Shown: positions 32,111-45,700 of the stretch, piece after piece
Layout of the letters: each line of letters begins with the position of its first letter
Position numbering within the stretch: position 1 is the stretch's first letter
Assembly (NCBI GenBank): GCA_027627225.1
Contig: CM051029.1
Coordinates: 23,207,851-23,271,850, forward strand
DNA: 64,000 nucleotides
Direction: 5' to 3'
From: Congeria kusceri
Lineage: Eukaryota; Mollusca; Bivalvia; Myida; Dreissenidae
The notes under the pieces: generated by a model
Databases searched by the model: none
The model's input: only the letters and a program-made list of their open reading frames with translations
Told to the model about the DNA's origin: nothing
Made by a program: the position numbers and the translations under genes

Positions 32111-32239
32111 TTTTTGTTTACGAAATGTCATACACCCGGGGTACATGATCTCGCTAAATACACACTGCAGACCCAACCTCACGCAGGAGCCCGCTTGTCT
32201 GTGCACGGGACATGGAAAAAAACTCGACCAATTTCAAAC

Positions 32240-33313
32240 TTTATTCAATCTATTATTCAAATTTTGATGACACACTATCTGTAAAATTAAATAAATATTG
32301 GTGTAATATGCTGCATAGCAAACAATCACATTCATTAACAATTGATATAAAACTGTCAAACTAAAGATGGTATAAAACATAAAATAAATGCCAGATAAAT
32401 TCCTCTACAACTACAGCAGCGTAACGAATGTTAGAGAAATCTCAGTTATAAGACCATTTCACTGGTGTATAAACATGGCAATACTGTTGATTTCTTGGAA
32501 GAAACAACCATAATCATGTGAATGTTCACTTACAACATGTAGCAATACGTACCAGCTACAAATGGATACGACTTTAAACATTATCTGTTAACTTCCTATA
32601 CTTTATAAAACACACTTGCTTATACACATATGAACTTCCACTGGCAAAGTCCATGCTTCCCTTAAGATCAGGTTTTATTATACAGTTATGCTTTTTCAAA
32701 TTACGTAACCCACAGATTTCTTGACCATCACAAAAATCTAGTGCAACAACCTGACTACTCATGTATGAGATATTCGACTAATTCCCTTAACATTTAAGAG
32801 ATTCTGTACAATACTGTCTTCATCAGGTTGGACTTCAATCAATACTTGGTCTCTGTTCAAGTATGCAGTGTCATGGCAGGGATTCAATGTCACCAACGGT
32901 CATAGATCATTACACTTCCTGTCCTCCAGTAGTATGTTCTGGCTCTGTCAACATCGGGTACCGTTTTAATTCATGTGTGTCTTGAATGGAATCATTCACA
33001 ACATGCAAGTGTGTGTATATTGACTGTAAGCAATCCTGATGGCTCCAAGTGCTTTAGTCATAATACAATAGCACAAAAAATTTCATCAAATGCCATGGAT
33101 AAACAGGTCAACGTCGGGTTTTGTCAGTTTGATAAACACTTTATTGGTAACTTTAGTCTTTTTTTAACCTACAAGTCACATTCTTAAGCTATCATAAAAC
33201 AATCAATGTGCAATTGTGATTCATGTAATTTCCAATTCAATCAAAACTGAAATCATCATCTCAACACTTCAAGCTCTAACCACTAAGACTTTTGCACAAC
33301 CTATTATATTCTC
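32240..33313 (-). other. FMR1 3' UTR with candidate poly(A) signals
   Basis: On the minus strand AATAAA occurs at 33,145-33,140 and 32,245-32,240. The latter is followed by a T-rich tract (complement of 'ggaaaaaaactcg'), as expected of a real cleavage site. If both distal sites are used, the two genes end within about 150 bp of each other, tail to tail. Confidence 0.5.
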
Positions 33314-33783
33314 CTACTGGCCATTGACTAATGGCTGCTCCATTTTGGACTTCTCTGCATTCCCTAAATTTCCTCTGCCTTTCTTGCTTTTGTTATCTCC
33401 ATCGCTGCCACTTCTCCCCTCTGTGTTACGAATTCCAAGCCCATTCCGTGGCGTGCCACTCGTGTCTGTTCTTCTAGCCTCTGAACGGTCAGGTTTATCC
33501 CTCTGCTCTTTCGGCTCATACTTCAGACCTTTATTCTCGCTGACATCTGCGGCGTTTGGCAGAGAACTGCCGTTGTTTTCTCTGACATAAGGCGCTGGTG
33601 ACGGGGCCTTTGTGTCATAGTGATTGCCGGATGCTGCCCCGCGGGAGCCCCCCCTCCGTGCTGGGTAGCTGGACACACTGGTGTCAGTCTCCGTCCCGGA
33701 CGCAGCGCTGCTATTGCCCCGACCGCCCGGCCTCGTACGGCGCCGCCGGGGCCGCATCCTGTCACTGCGGCCATCACTGTGCT
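33314..33783 (-). CDS. FMR1 terminal coding exon
   Basis: 470 nt on the minus strand encoding an Arg-, Gly- and Ser-rich tail ([29 protein letters not shown]) and a Lys/Asp-rich end closing with [10 protein letters not shown] and a stop. The QPLVNG end is shared with vertebrate FMRP. Acceptor gattgttacag|AGC, phase 1. High GC against flanks. Confidence 0.93.
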
Positions 33784-36700
33784 CTGTAACAATCACAAGT
33801 TCAGTGTGTTCAGTTCTATGCATGATTAGTAGAAGCAATATGACCATGATTAGTAGAAGCAATATGACCATGATTAGTAGAAGCAATATGACCATGATTA
33901 GTAGAAGCAATATGACCATGATTAGTAGAAGCAATATGACCATGATTAGTAGAAGCAATATGACCATGATTAGTAGAAGCAATATGACCATGATTAGTAG
34001 AAGCAATATGACCATGATTAGTAGAAGCAATATGACCATGATTAGTAGAAGCAATATGACCATGATTAGTAGAAGCAATATGACCATGACTGCATGGCAT
34101 ACGAATCTAAACCAGACAATGGTTCCAATATAGGCAAACAAATCTATCCAATGCTATCAGTGATGCTTAAGATGTATAAACTATTATAACATTTCAAATA
34201 CACACATGACAATTCACCAGCAGGTGTCCAGTGGTACAGAATTTCAAACTTGGCATAAGAAAAATATAGTAGCTTTCAAATTTAAGAAAGATACAGAGAA
34301 TACTGATTCAAGTGTATCATTTGACTCTCATTACATACCAGTATTCAGATCAAGACTAATTTATCTGCACACTTCAAATGATCATAGACACTCCAACAGT
34401 AAAAGTCAAAATATTCAAATGGAGCATTATCATTAAGAAAATTAACATATAACAAGAGCTGTTGGAGGACAGCGCGCTTGACTTTTCTTGAGCTTGTCAG
34501 AGTTACAGGCATTTTTTTTCTAAAACAACAAACATGGAAATTCCACGAAAACCAAATTTTTCGAACGAAATAAATTAGAGTCTGCACATCAATAATTAAT
34601 AATGGTGAACTTGACGCTGACCCCACCAACCCCAAATGCAATCCAAAGCGAGGTCTCGATATAAGGTATCTATTTATTAAGTTACATTAAAAATCTCTAT
34701 TGAGCTATTGAGCGTAAACTGTTTGTCTGTTTGTAATAACGGTGACCTTGACCCCACCCACTCCATATGCAATCCCAAGCGAGGTCTAGATATAAGAGAT
34801 CTATATATGAACTTTCATTTAAATATCTCAATGTGTTCTCAAGCTATTGAGTGGAAACCTGTTTTTATTTTTACTAACGGTGACCTCGACCTTGACCCCA
34901 CCCACCTATATGCAATCCAAAGTAAGGTCTCGATATAAGGTATCTATTAAGTTTCATTAAAATATCTCAAGTTATTGAGTGGAAACCGTATAAAATTTTT
35001 TAGTAACAGTGACCTGGACCCCACCCACCCCATATGCAATCCCAAACAAGGTCTCGATATAAGGTATCTATGTATTAAGTTTCATTAAAGTATCTCCATG
35101 CGTTCTCAAGTAATTGAGTAGAAACCGTTTTTCTATTTTTAGTAACAGTGACCTTGACCCCACCCACCCCATGAAATGCCAAGCAAGGTCTTTATATTAG
35201 GTATCTATGTAAATAGTTTTATTAAAATATCTCAATGCGTTCTCCAGTTATTGAGCGGAAACCATTTTTCTATTTTAGATACAGTGACCGTGACCTTGAC
35301 CCTATACGCAATCCCAAGTGAGGTCTCGATATAAAGTATGTATGTATTAAGTTTCATTAAAATATCTCAATGCGTTCTCAAGTAATTGAGCGGAAAACGT
35401 TCTTCTGTTTTTAGTAACAATGACCTTGACCTGGATCCCACCCACCCCATATGCAATCCCAAGCGAGGTCTCGCTATAAGGTATCTATGTTTGAAGTTTC
35501 ATTACAATAGCTTAATCCGTTCTCGAGTTAGAGAGCGGAAATGAAAAGTTGAGAAACTAGCTTACAGAAAAACTTAAACCTATCAAAATAGTTAAAAAAA
35601 AAAAAAAAAAAAAAAATTGCATCGAAAGCCTAAGGCCTATTGAGACACTCTCGAGTCCGTTTCCTGGGTAGAACCAGTAGTTGGTGTCTTTGGGGGTGAT
35701 CTTGAGAACCTCAGAGTGGGGATCGAACCCTGGACCTCCCGATCGCTAGGGGGACACCATATCCACTACGCCAACGCGACCTCTCAAAATAGCTTACATG
35801 TAAAATTGCTAAGTGTAAAAAGGCCCATAAATTTGACGAATTTCAAATTAGAGTTACCAAACTTGTCCTATAGGTTCATTTTAATGTAGGGAATGAGTGT
35901 GTTAAGGTTGAATGAAATCCCTCAAGCCATGTCTGAGAAACTAGATTACCGAAGAACTTGAACCTATCCAAATAGCTTACATGTAAAATTTCTAAGTGTA
36001 AAAAGGCCCATAATTTTGACGAATTTCAAACTAGAGTTACCAAACTTGGCCTATGGGTTCATTTTAACATGGGGAATAAATGTTTCAAGTATGAATGAAA
36101 TCCCTCAAGCCATTCCTGAGAAACTAGCTTACCATAAAACTTTAACGTAGAGTGGACGCAAACGCCGACGCCTGGGCGAGTAGATTAGCTTGCCTTTTCT
36201 TAAAAAAGTTGAGCTAACAATGGATACAGTTTTAGGCATAGACATTGCAACATCAATCTGGGAGTGCAACTTCCTATTCTACCTTGATCCTGACTGGTGA
36301 CACTGGTATTGTCTAGAACTGTGTCGTCATCATCAGCCACGCGTCGCCGTGAGCGATCTGCCCGAGGCTCGTACTGATCATCAGTATGGTAGGAAACTGA
36401 AAAGTCAAAAGATCTGCAATGATTTTAAGCCACGACTCGATTCGATTTTGATTTCAAACATCATTAAGTTGAATATTTCGATTTGATTAATCTTCCTTTT
36501 TACAGGCTTGTTTTTGTGGATTCATGAGTCATGATTTGCAATATATAAAATATGTATATTTATTATTATCAATGCATTGCTTAATCTGAACACATGTGCC
36601 TTATATATGAATATAAATTAGAGCAGTTGAAAATGTTGATAACTTTTTCAGTTAACAGCAACCATGATGCTATAGTCAATTTACATGATGAAATTAAACA

Positions 36701-39700
36701 ATAATTGTTGTAGTTTTATGACAAATCATCTTTAAAGATATATAACAGAGGATCAAATCGAAATTGGCTGGTTTAGTATCAACCATCGAATCGGGCCATT
36801 CACAATCAATTGATCAATGTATGTAAAGGTCAAATCAGTGTGGTAGGAAACTGAAAGGTCAAATCAGTGTGGTAGGAAACTAAAAGGTCAAATCAGTGTG
36901 GTAGGAAACTGAAAGGTCAAATCAGTGTGGTAGGAACCTAAAAGGTCAAGTCAGTGTGGTAGGAAACTGAAAGGTCAAATCAGTGTGGTAGGAAACTGAA
37001 AGGTAAAATCAGTGAGGTAGGAAATTGAAAGGTCAAATCAATGAAGTAGGAAATGAAAGGTTAAATCAATGAGGTAGGAAACTGAAAGGTCAAATCAGTG
37101 TGGTAGGAAACTTACATCAAATCAATGAGCTAGGAAATTGAAAGGTCAAATCAATGAAGTAGGAAATGAAAGGTCAAATCAGTGAGGTAGGAAACTGAAA
37201 GGCCAAATCAGTATGGTAGGAAACTAAAAGGTCAAGTCAGTGAAGTAGGAAACTGAAAGGTCAAGTCAGTGTGGAAGGAAACTGAAAGGTCAAGTCAGTG
37301 AAGTAGGAAACTGAAAGGTCAAGTCAGTGTGGTAGGAAACTGAAAGGTCAAATCAGTGAGGTAGGAAACTGAAAGGTCGAATCAGTGTGGTAGAAAACTG
37401 TAAGGTCAAGTCAGTGTGGTAGGGAACTGAAAGGTCAAGTCAGTGAAGTAGGAAACTGAAAGGTCTAACCAGTGAAGTAGGAAACTGAAAGGTCTTAACA
37501 GTGTGGTAGAAAACTGACAGGTCAAATCGCTGAGGTAGGAAATTAAAATGTCAAATAAGTGAGTTAGGAACTGAAAGGTCAAGTCAGTGCGATAGGAAAC
37601 TGAAAGGTCAAGACAGTTTGGTAGGAAACTGAAAGGTCAAATCAGTGTGGTAGGATACTGAAAGGTCAAGTCAGTGTGGTAGGAAACTAAAAGGTCAAGT
37701 AAGTGTGGTAGGAAACTGAAGGTCAAGTCAGTGTGGTAGGAAACTGAAAGGTCAAATCAGTGTGGTAGAAAACTGAAAGGACAAATCAATGTGGTAGGAA
37801 ACTAAAGGTAAAGTCAGTATGGTAGGAAACTGAAAGGTCAAATCAGTGTGGTAGGAAACTGAAAGGTCAAGACAGTGTGGTAAGAAACTGAAAGGTCAAT
37901 CAGTGAGGTAGAAAACTGAAAGGTCAAATCAATGTGGTAGGAAACTGAAAGGTCACATACAGAACATGGATATCAGTAAAACTGATGGATGCTCCCCAAT
38001 GTGCTTTGTCAAGCAATATCAATGCAATGAGAAGGGCAAAGATATTGAAATGACTAAAATCAAATAGAAAAATGCATACTATATACTAAATTTCAGTCTC
38101 ATAACTCAAGAACAAGGATATCAGTAAAACTGACGGATGCTCCCAAAGCACTTTTTCAAGCAATATAAATGCAACAAGGCAGTCGAAAGGACAGCTATAT
38201 CCCTCCCCCCCCCCCCCACGATCCTTCATTAGATTTTAAAGGTGACTTTGAAGTATCACACCGACCTTAATCTGGACCAGTTGGACCAGATATAAAGTAC
38301 AGTTTCAGAAATTTAGATATGGAGCTGACGCGAAAATGGAGGCTCAAACATTTGACCTTTAAGTGTGACCTTGACCTTGAGGTGGCAAAACTGCTCCATG
38401 CCTTCTGCACATTGCCTCAATGTGATAAACATTTGAGCCAAGTTTTATGAAAATCCTTCAAAGGGCATAGGAGATATGGAGCAGACACAAGAATGGAGGC
38501 TCAAAACATTTGACCTTCAGGTGTGACCTTGACCTTGAGGTGGCGTGAATGCCTCATGCCCTCTGCATATTGCCTCAATGTGATAAACATTTGAGGCAAG
38601 TTTCATGAAATTCCTTTAAAGGGCACACGAGATATAGAACAGACATGAAAATACTGGCTCAAACATTCAAACTTCAAGTGTGACCTAGACCTTGAGTTGG
38701 CCTGACTGGCTTATGCCTTCTGCACATGGTCTCAATGAGCAAAACATTTGAGCCAAGTTTCATGAAAATCTTTCAAAGGGTATAGGGGATATGGAGCACC
38801 CACGAAAAATGGACACGAAAATGGAGGCTCAAACATTTCACCTTCAAGTGTGACCTTGACCTTGAGCTGGCATGAAAGGCCCATGCCTTCTGCACATTGT
38901 CTCAATGACCTAAACATTTGAGCCATGTTTCATGAAAATCCTTCAAAAGGCATAGGAGATATGGAGCGGACACGAAATGGAGGCTCGAATATTTGACCTT
39001 CATGTGTGACCTTGACCTTGAGCTGGCGTGACTGACTCATGCCTTCTGCACATCGTCTCAATGACCTAAACATTTGAGCCAAGTTTCATGAAAATCCTTC
39101 AAAAGGCATAAGAGATATGGAGCGGACACGAAATGGAGGCTCAAATATTTGACCTTCAAGTGTGACCTTGACCTTGAGCAGGCGTGACTAACTCATGCCT
39201 TCTGCACATTGTCTCAATGACCTAAACATTTGAGCCAAGTTTCATGAAAATCCTTCAGAGGGTATAGGAGATATGGAGCAGACACGAAAATGTAATGGAC
39301 AGACGGACGGACAGCGAATGGCATTCCTATAACCCCCCTCCCACTTCGTGGCGGGGGATTAATTAGAAGAGCAAAGATATTAACATGACTAAAAATCAAT
39401 AGAAATGTGTACCGGTACTAGATTTTAGAAATTTTCAAAGTCCCATAACTCCAAGAAAAATCACTGAAGCAGAACATCCTCCTAATATGCACACCTCCTC
39501 TTGGCAATGATGCTTCTCATAAACGTTTATTGAAATCAGGCCAGTAGTTGCTGAGATATAGCCCTGACAAGAAAGTCAAGAATTGTGCACTACATGTATA
39601 TACTGATTTCAGAAATCTTCAAGGTCCCATAACTCTGAGAAAAATCATTGAAGCGGAACGTTCTGGTAGTATGCAAAACTCCTCTTGGTAATGAAGCTAA

Positions 39701-42700
39701 CCATAAAGTTTCGTTGAATTCCAGCTAGTAGTTACTAAGAAATAGCCCGGACAAGAAAGTCAAGAATTGTGCGCTATATACTGATTTCAGAAATCTCCAA
39801 AGTCCCATAACTCTGAGAAAAATCATTAAAGCAGAACGTCCTGGTAATATTAATTGTTCAAATTAGAAAATACACTACCCAATTTTTGTCATTACAAAAC
39901 ACAAAGAGCTCATGAAGTGCTAAAAAATCTTAACATAATTCATGATACTGACCTAGTATTTAACCTCTCCTGACCCATTTCTACAAGCATCTGACACTGT
40001 TTGAGACTGATCAGATGAATATTGGTATCTTTTATTAGAGTCCTTTAAAGCAATTGTTAAAGGTACACAACAATTATGAAAGAAGAACTGCCAGGACGCC
40101 AAACCAACGTCAGCTGCTGCTCACCTCTGTAGTTGTCTCTGGGATTGTATCTGTTATAACGTTCATCATAGTCTGAAATGCAATGGAAGCATACACCTCT
40201 TCAATCTTTTGTCTCAATGTTAAATTAGAGTGTTTACTGCACTTTTACAAGAGCATATTGTGGAATTTACATTTACATTTATTAATACAAAGAAATTAAT
40301 AAAATCCATTACATTGACACCCATTCGATAACATTGGAAAACAAGAGCTGTTTGTAAAACAGTTATGCCCTTTCTGAATGAAAACTGTTGGACATAAGGA
40401 GCGAAAACTGCTAAAAAATGCCAATTTTAGATATTCAAGTGCCATAACTCCACAATTCCTATGGCTATTTGGCTGATTATTAAACTTGGTCGAGACCTTA
40501 TGCCCACAAACATTCTCATGAAGTATGAAGTTTTTTGAAAATGAGATGAAGAAAGATAGTGGAAACGGCTAAAAATGCCAATTTCAGGTAATTAAAGGGC
40601 CATAACTCCACACTTCCATGGGTGATTTGACTGGTTATCAAACTTGGCAGAAATATTATTATTACAAACATTCTCAAAAACTTTGTCAAGGTTTGGATGA
40701 ACATTGTTGAAATAGTTGTACATAGATGGCAGAAACAGTAAAAAGGCCAATTTCAGATAATTCAAGGACCATAACTCCACAATTCCTGCGGCGATTTGGC
40801 ACGTTATTGAACTTTGCATAATTATGCTCCCCATTGAAGATGGCAGGGTGTATTGGTTTGCTAATGTCGGTCTACGTCAAGTTCGATAATCAGCCAAATC
40901 AGCCCAGGAATTGTTGAGTTATTGCCCTTGAATTATCTTAAATTGGCCTTTTGAGCGGTTTCTGCTCTCTAAGTCCAACAGTTTTCATCCAATCTTCACC
41001 AAACTTCATGAACATGTTTGTGGGCATAATATCTTGGCCAAGTTTAATAATCATCCAAACTGGCCCAGTAATTGTGGAGTTATGGCCTTTGAATTAAAAT
41101 TGGCCGTTCTAGCAGTTTTTATTCTCTAAGTCTAACAGTTCATAGCCGATCTTTACCAAATTTAGTGAAAATCTTTGTAGGCGTATCATCTCGGTTAAGT
41201 TTGATAACCAAATTGTCCCATTAACTGTGGAGTTATGGCCATTGATTATCTAAAATTAGCATGTTTATAGCTATTTTAACCTAGAGGGGCATAACTGTTT
41301 TAAAAACAGTTCTTGTTTATATGGTGAAGATCGGATGAAAACTGTTCGACTTAGGGTTAGAAATGGCGAAATAGGCCAATTTCCCATAAAACGGCGAAAC
41401 GGCAAAAATAGTCCAATTTCCGATAAAAACAAGGGCCGTAAATCCACATTTTCTGGAGTGATTGTATTATAACAAACATTTTCAAAAAGTTTAATGACGA
41501 TCAGATGAAAACTATTGGACTTAGAGAGAGGAAATGCTAAAAAGGCCAATTTTAGATAAATCAACGGCCATAACTCCTCCAGTCCTGGGACCATTTTGCT
41601 GATTATAGAACTTGGCCAAGATTTTATGCCCACAAACTTTTTCATTAAGTTTGGTGAAGATCAGATGAAAACTGTTGGACTGTATCACTTGGTACATATT
41701 TCGGAAAGTGAAAGGGGCATAAATTTGAAATACAAAACTGAGTTATTGCCATTATTTCATCAAATTATTCCAAGTTTCAAGTGAAAACCTTATGTAGTTA
41801 ATAACTTGCGTAGTTTGAAAGTTATAAGTTTTGAATACAAACTTTAACCAGAAAATCTATGTAAAAAAGGGGCATAACTCTGTAAAAATGCAAAACAGAG
41901 TTATAGGGAGGTTGCCCCTGATACTGGAGTTGATGGCAAAGGTATGTTCCTATTTTCAAGTGAATAACTTATGTAGTTCTGAAGTTACAAAACTTTTGAA
42001 TATAAACATTAACAAGAAAATTTATGTGAAAAAGGGGCATAACTCTGTCAAAATACAAACCAAACTTATGGGGAATGTTGCCCCTGTACTGGAGTTGATG
42101 GCAAAGGTACATTCGAAGTTTCAAGTCAATAACTTATGTAGTTGTGAAGTTACAAGACTTTTAAATACAAACGTTTAACCAAATTCACGGACACCGATTA
42201 GGAAAGATCACCTTTTTTTTGAATAATCGAGCTAAAAATGGACAGGCGTAAGAAATAATTTAAATACACATATCTAGAAACATTAATAAAGCATAAATCT
42301 ATCGAAGTACAAAACAGATTTATGGAAATTATAGGCTATAATTCCCATAACTCAGGTTTTTATTAGCACCGGATGTTAAGTTGTTGACCATGTTATATTA
42401 CAAGTTTCAAGTGTAGTTTTGAATTTACAGGATTTTGAACCAAAACTACAACTTGAAAATCTACCTGAAAAAGGGGCATGACTATGTTGAAATACCAAAC
42501 TGAGTTATGGGGATTGCTGAAACTGATGCTGGAGTTGATGACAAATGTACATTCCAAGTTAAAAGTGAATAACTTATCAAGTTTTGAAGTTATAAGACTT
42601 TTGAAAGAAAAATTTAACTGGACTTCAGACATGGACACAGATGCAAGCAGAAAAGCTCACCTATTCTTAGAATAGTCACACTAAAAGTTATATGGAGTTG

Positions 42701-45700
42701 CTTATAAATCTGACAATCAGTAAAACAAGAGCTGTCTCAGGACAGCATGCTTGACTATTCAACCGCTTTGTCAGAGTTATGGGCGTTTATCACTACAAAA
42801 AAAGGGCAAAATTCTACTAAAATGCTGGTCACAGTTATATGAGTTGGCCAGTGATCTTACACAATGACCCCGACATTTGTGAAGTTTCAATTGAATATCT
42901 GTAGTAGTTAAAGAGATATGTGCTTGTTGCACGCAAACCTTAACCTGAACTTGCAAAGAACAAAAAGGAGCACAATTCTGCTTAATTACAGGACAGAGTA
43001 ATGGGCCTTGGTCAGTGACCTTATTGACCTTATACAATGACCCTGAAGACATGTGTGAAGTTTCAATTGAATATCTGTAGTAGTTATAGATATATGGAGT
43101 TGTTGCACGCAAACTTTAACCTGAAATTCTAAGTACAAAAAGGGACATAATTCTGCTAAATTGCAGGTCCGAGTTATGGAACTTGATCAGTGACGTTATA
43201 TAATGACCCTGAAGACATGTGTGAAGTTTCAATTGAATATCTGTATTAGTTATAGAGGTATAGAGTTGTTGCATCAAAACTTGAACCTGAATTTATCAGT
43301 ACAAAAAGGGGCATAATTCTGCTGAATTGCAGGTCAGAGTTATGGGCCTTGGTCAGTGACCTTACATATTGACCCCGAAGGTATGTGTGAAGTTTCACTT
43401 GAATATCCGTAGTGTTTACAGAGATATGTACTTGTTGCATGCAAACCTTAACCTGAATTTTCTCCTGCATGCACACTTTAACCTGATTTTTTAAAGTACA
43501 AAAAGGGGCATAATTCGGCTGAAATGCTGGTGACAGTTATGGGTCTAAGCCATTGACCTTATATAATAACCCTGAAGGCATGTGTGAAGTTCCAATTGAA
43601 TATCTGTAGTAGACATAGAGAAATTGAGTTGTTGCACGCAAACTTTAACCTGATTTTCAAAAAGGGGCATAATTCTGCTAAATTGCAGGTCAGAGTTATG
43701 GGCCTAGTCAGTTACCACACATAATGACCTTGAAGACGCGTGAAGTTTCAATTGAATATCTGTAGTAGTTATAGAGATATGGACATGTTAATAAACTGAT
43801 TATCAGATTTGTAAGCAACTTCATACAACTTTTAGCTTCACTATCCAAAAATAAACTTAACTGTTATTGATTACTTTTTATTCACTCTAAACAGTGAATA
43901 CCACCGTCATATATCGTGTAGATGTAACACTGACAGATACACACTGACCTGAGTTCCTGTGAGGGTTGTATGTACCCCGTGACCTAGGGCGACGTCCCCT
44001 GTAGCCCCCACGACCCCGGGCACTGAGCACGCTATCTGTAAGGTAGCCCTGCTGCTTCCTCTCCTCCCGGTCCACCTCCCGGTCCCAGTCCCCCACACCA
44101 CCGCTGTATGGATCACCACCATCTGTACACAGAGAACACATACAGTGGGTGTACTACATCCCAGTCCCCCACACCCCCACTGTAAGGACTACCGCTGTCT
44201 CTACACATAGAACACATACAGTGGGTGTACTACATCCCAGTCCCCCACACACCCACTGTAGAGACTACCACTGTCTCTACACATAGAACACATACAGTGG
44301 GTGTACTACATGCCAGTCCCCCACACCCCCACTGTAGTGACTACCAGTGTCTCTACACATAGAACACATACAGTGGGTGTACTACATCCCAGTCCCCCAC
44401 ACCCCCACTGTAGCGACTACCGCTGTCTCTACACATAGAACACATACATTGGGTGTACTACATCCCAGTCCCCCACACCCCCACTGTAGGGACTACCGCT
44501 GTCTCTACACATAGAACACATACAGTGGGTGTACTACATCCCAGTTCCCCACACCCCCACTGTAGAGGTCCCAACCATCTGAACACACAGAACACATACA
44601 GTGTTTAAACCGAGTGGGTGTACTATATCCCAGACCCCCACACCCCGGCTGTAGGGATCACCACCATGAGCTGTACACAGAGAACACATACAGTGATTAC
44701 ACCAAGTGGGTGTACTACAGCCCAGTCCCGCACCCCCCAGTTGTAGGGATCACCCTCATAACACACAGAACACATACAGTCCAGGCTATCCGGCTAGAGC
44801 AGTGGTTGGTTCACTTGCTTCTCACCTAGGCAGCCCAGGTTTGCTCCCCATTCGGCGCATGTGAGTTTGGTTGGTGGTTACAGTAACAGACAGGTGCAGT
44901 TTCCCATGGGTACTCCGGGGCTTTCTCCACAGCACAAGACCACACCCAAATTAAATATATTTCAGTAACAAGAGGGCCATGATGGCCCCAAGGGCTCACT
45001 TAAGTACTAACAAAGACGAAGACCAGTAAGTTGTTAAAGAAATGTTATTTAAAGCATGTGTGCCATAATGGTCATAAACATTCAACTAGCTGATTAACTA
45101 TCATAATTATTTAACTCCACAGTTTACCTTTGCAAATCAAAAACAAACAATAAAACTCATGGACATTCAAAAAGAAATCTGAAGAATACATGCACAAATG
45201 GGTTTGATGGGTCTCCTTGATTTCTTGTGTTAGGCAGTGTGATTTGATATCCTGTCTGGATGGTGCTGTCTTTTTGCTTATGGTTCTCAGATCATGTTTC
45301 TTGACGGTCTGTTATGGAACCTTTTAATTACTGGTAAGTCCACGGCAGTTAGGGCAAATGGAAAAACAGTAGATTTTGAAGTATACAGCTCAGGTGAGAT
45401 AACAGGTAGGGTCAGTAGAATTACTGTAAATGTTGTTTTTATCAGTAAAATGTTTGGTTATCCACATAAAATCTGTCAGTCATTTACATTGTTATAATAA
45501 ACAAGAGGCCCTGGGTCGCTCACCTGAGTTTCATTACTCGAACAATTTTCCATGTGTTAGATTTTTATACGGGTAGGGAAATACTGATACGGACTAATGA
45601 AAATGCAGCCTTAATAATCATGGTTTGAAGTGACGACAGACATTCAAAATTTTGAAGAACATTGAAATTGAAGCTTTTTCTTCAATTTGACCTAGTTACC

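Noticed and set aside
36828..37965. CRISPR-like array
   Set aside because: Repeats are contiguous, with no unique spacers, in a eukaryotic intron, and the unit derives from the FMR1 acceptor.
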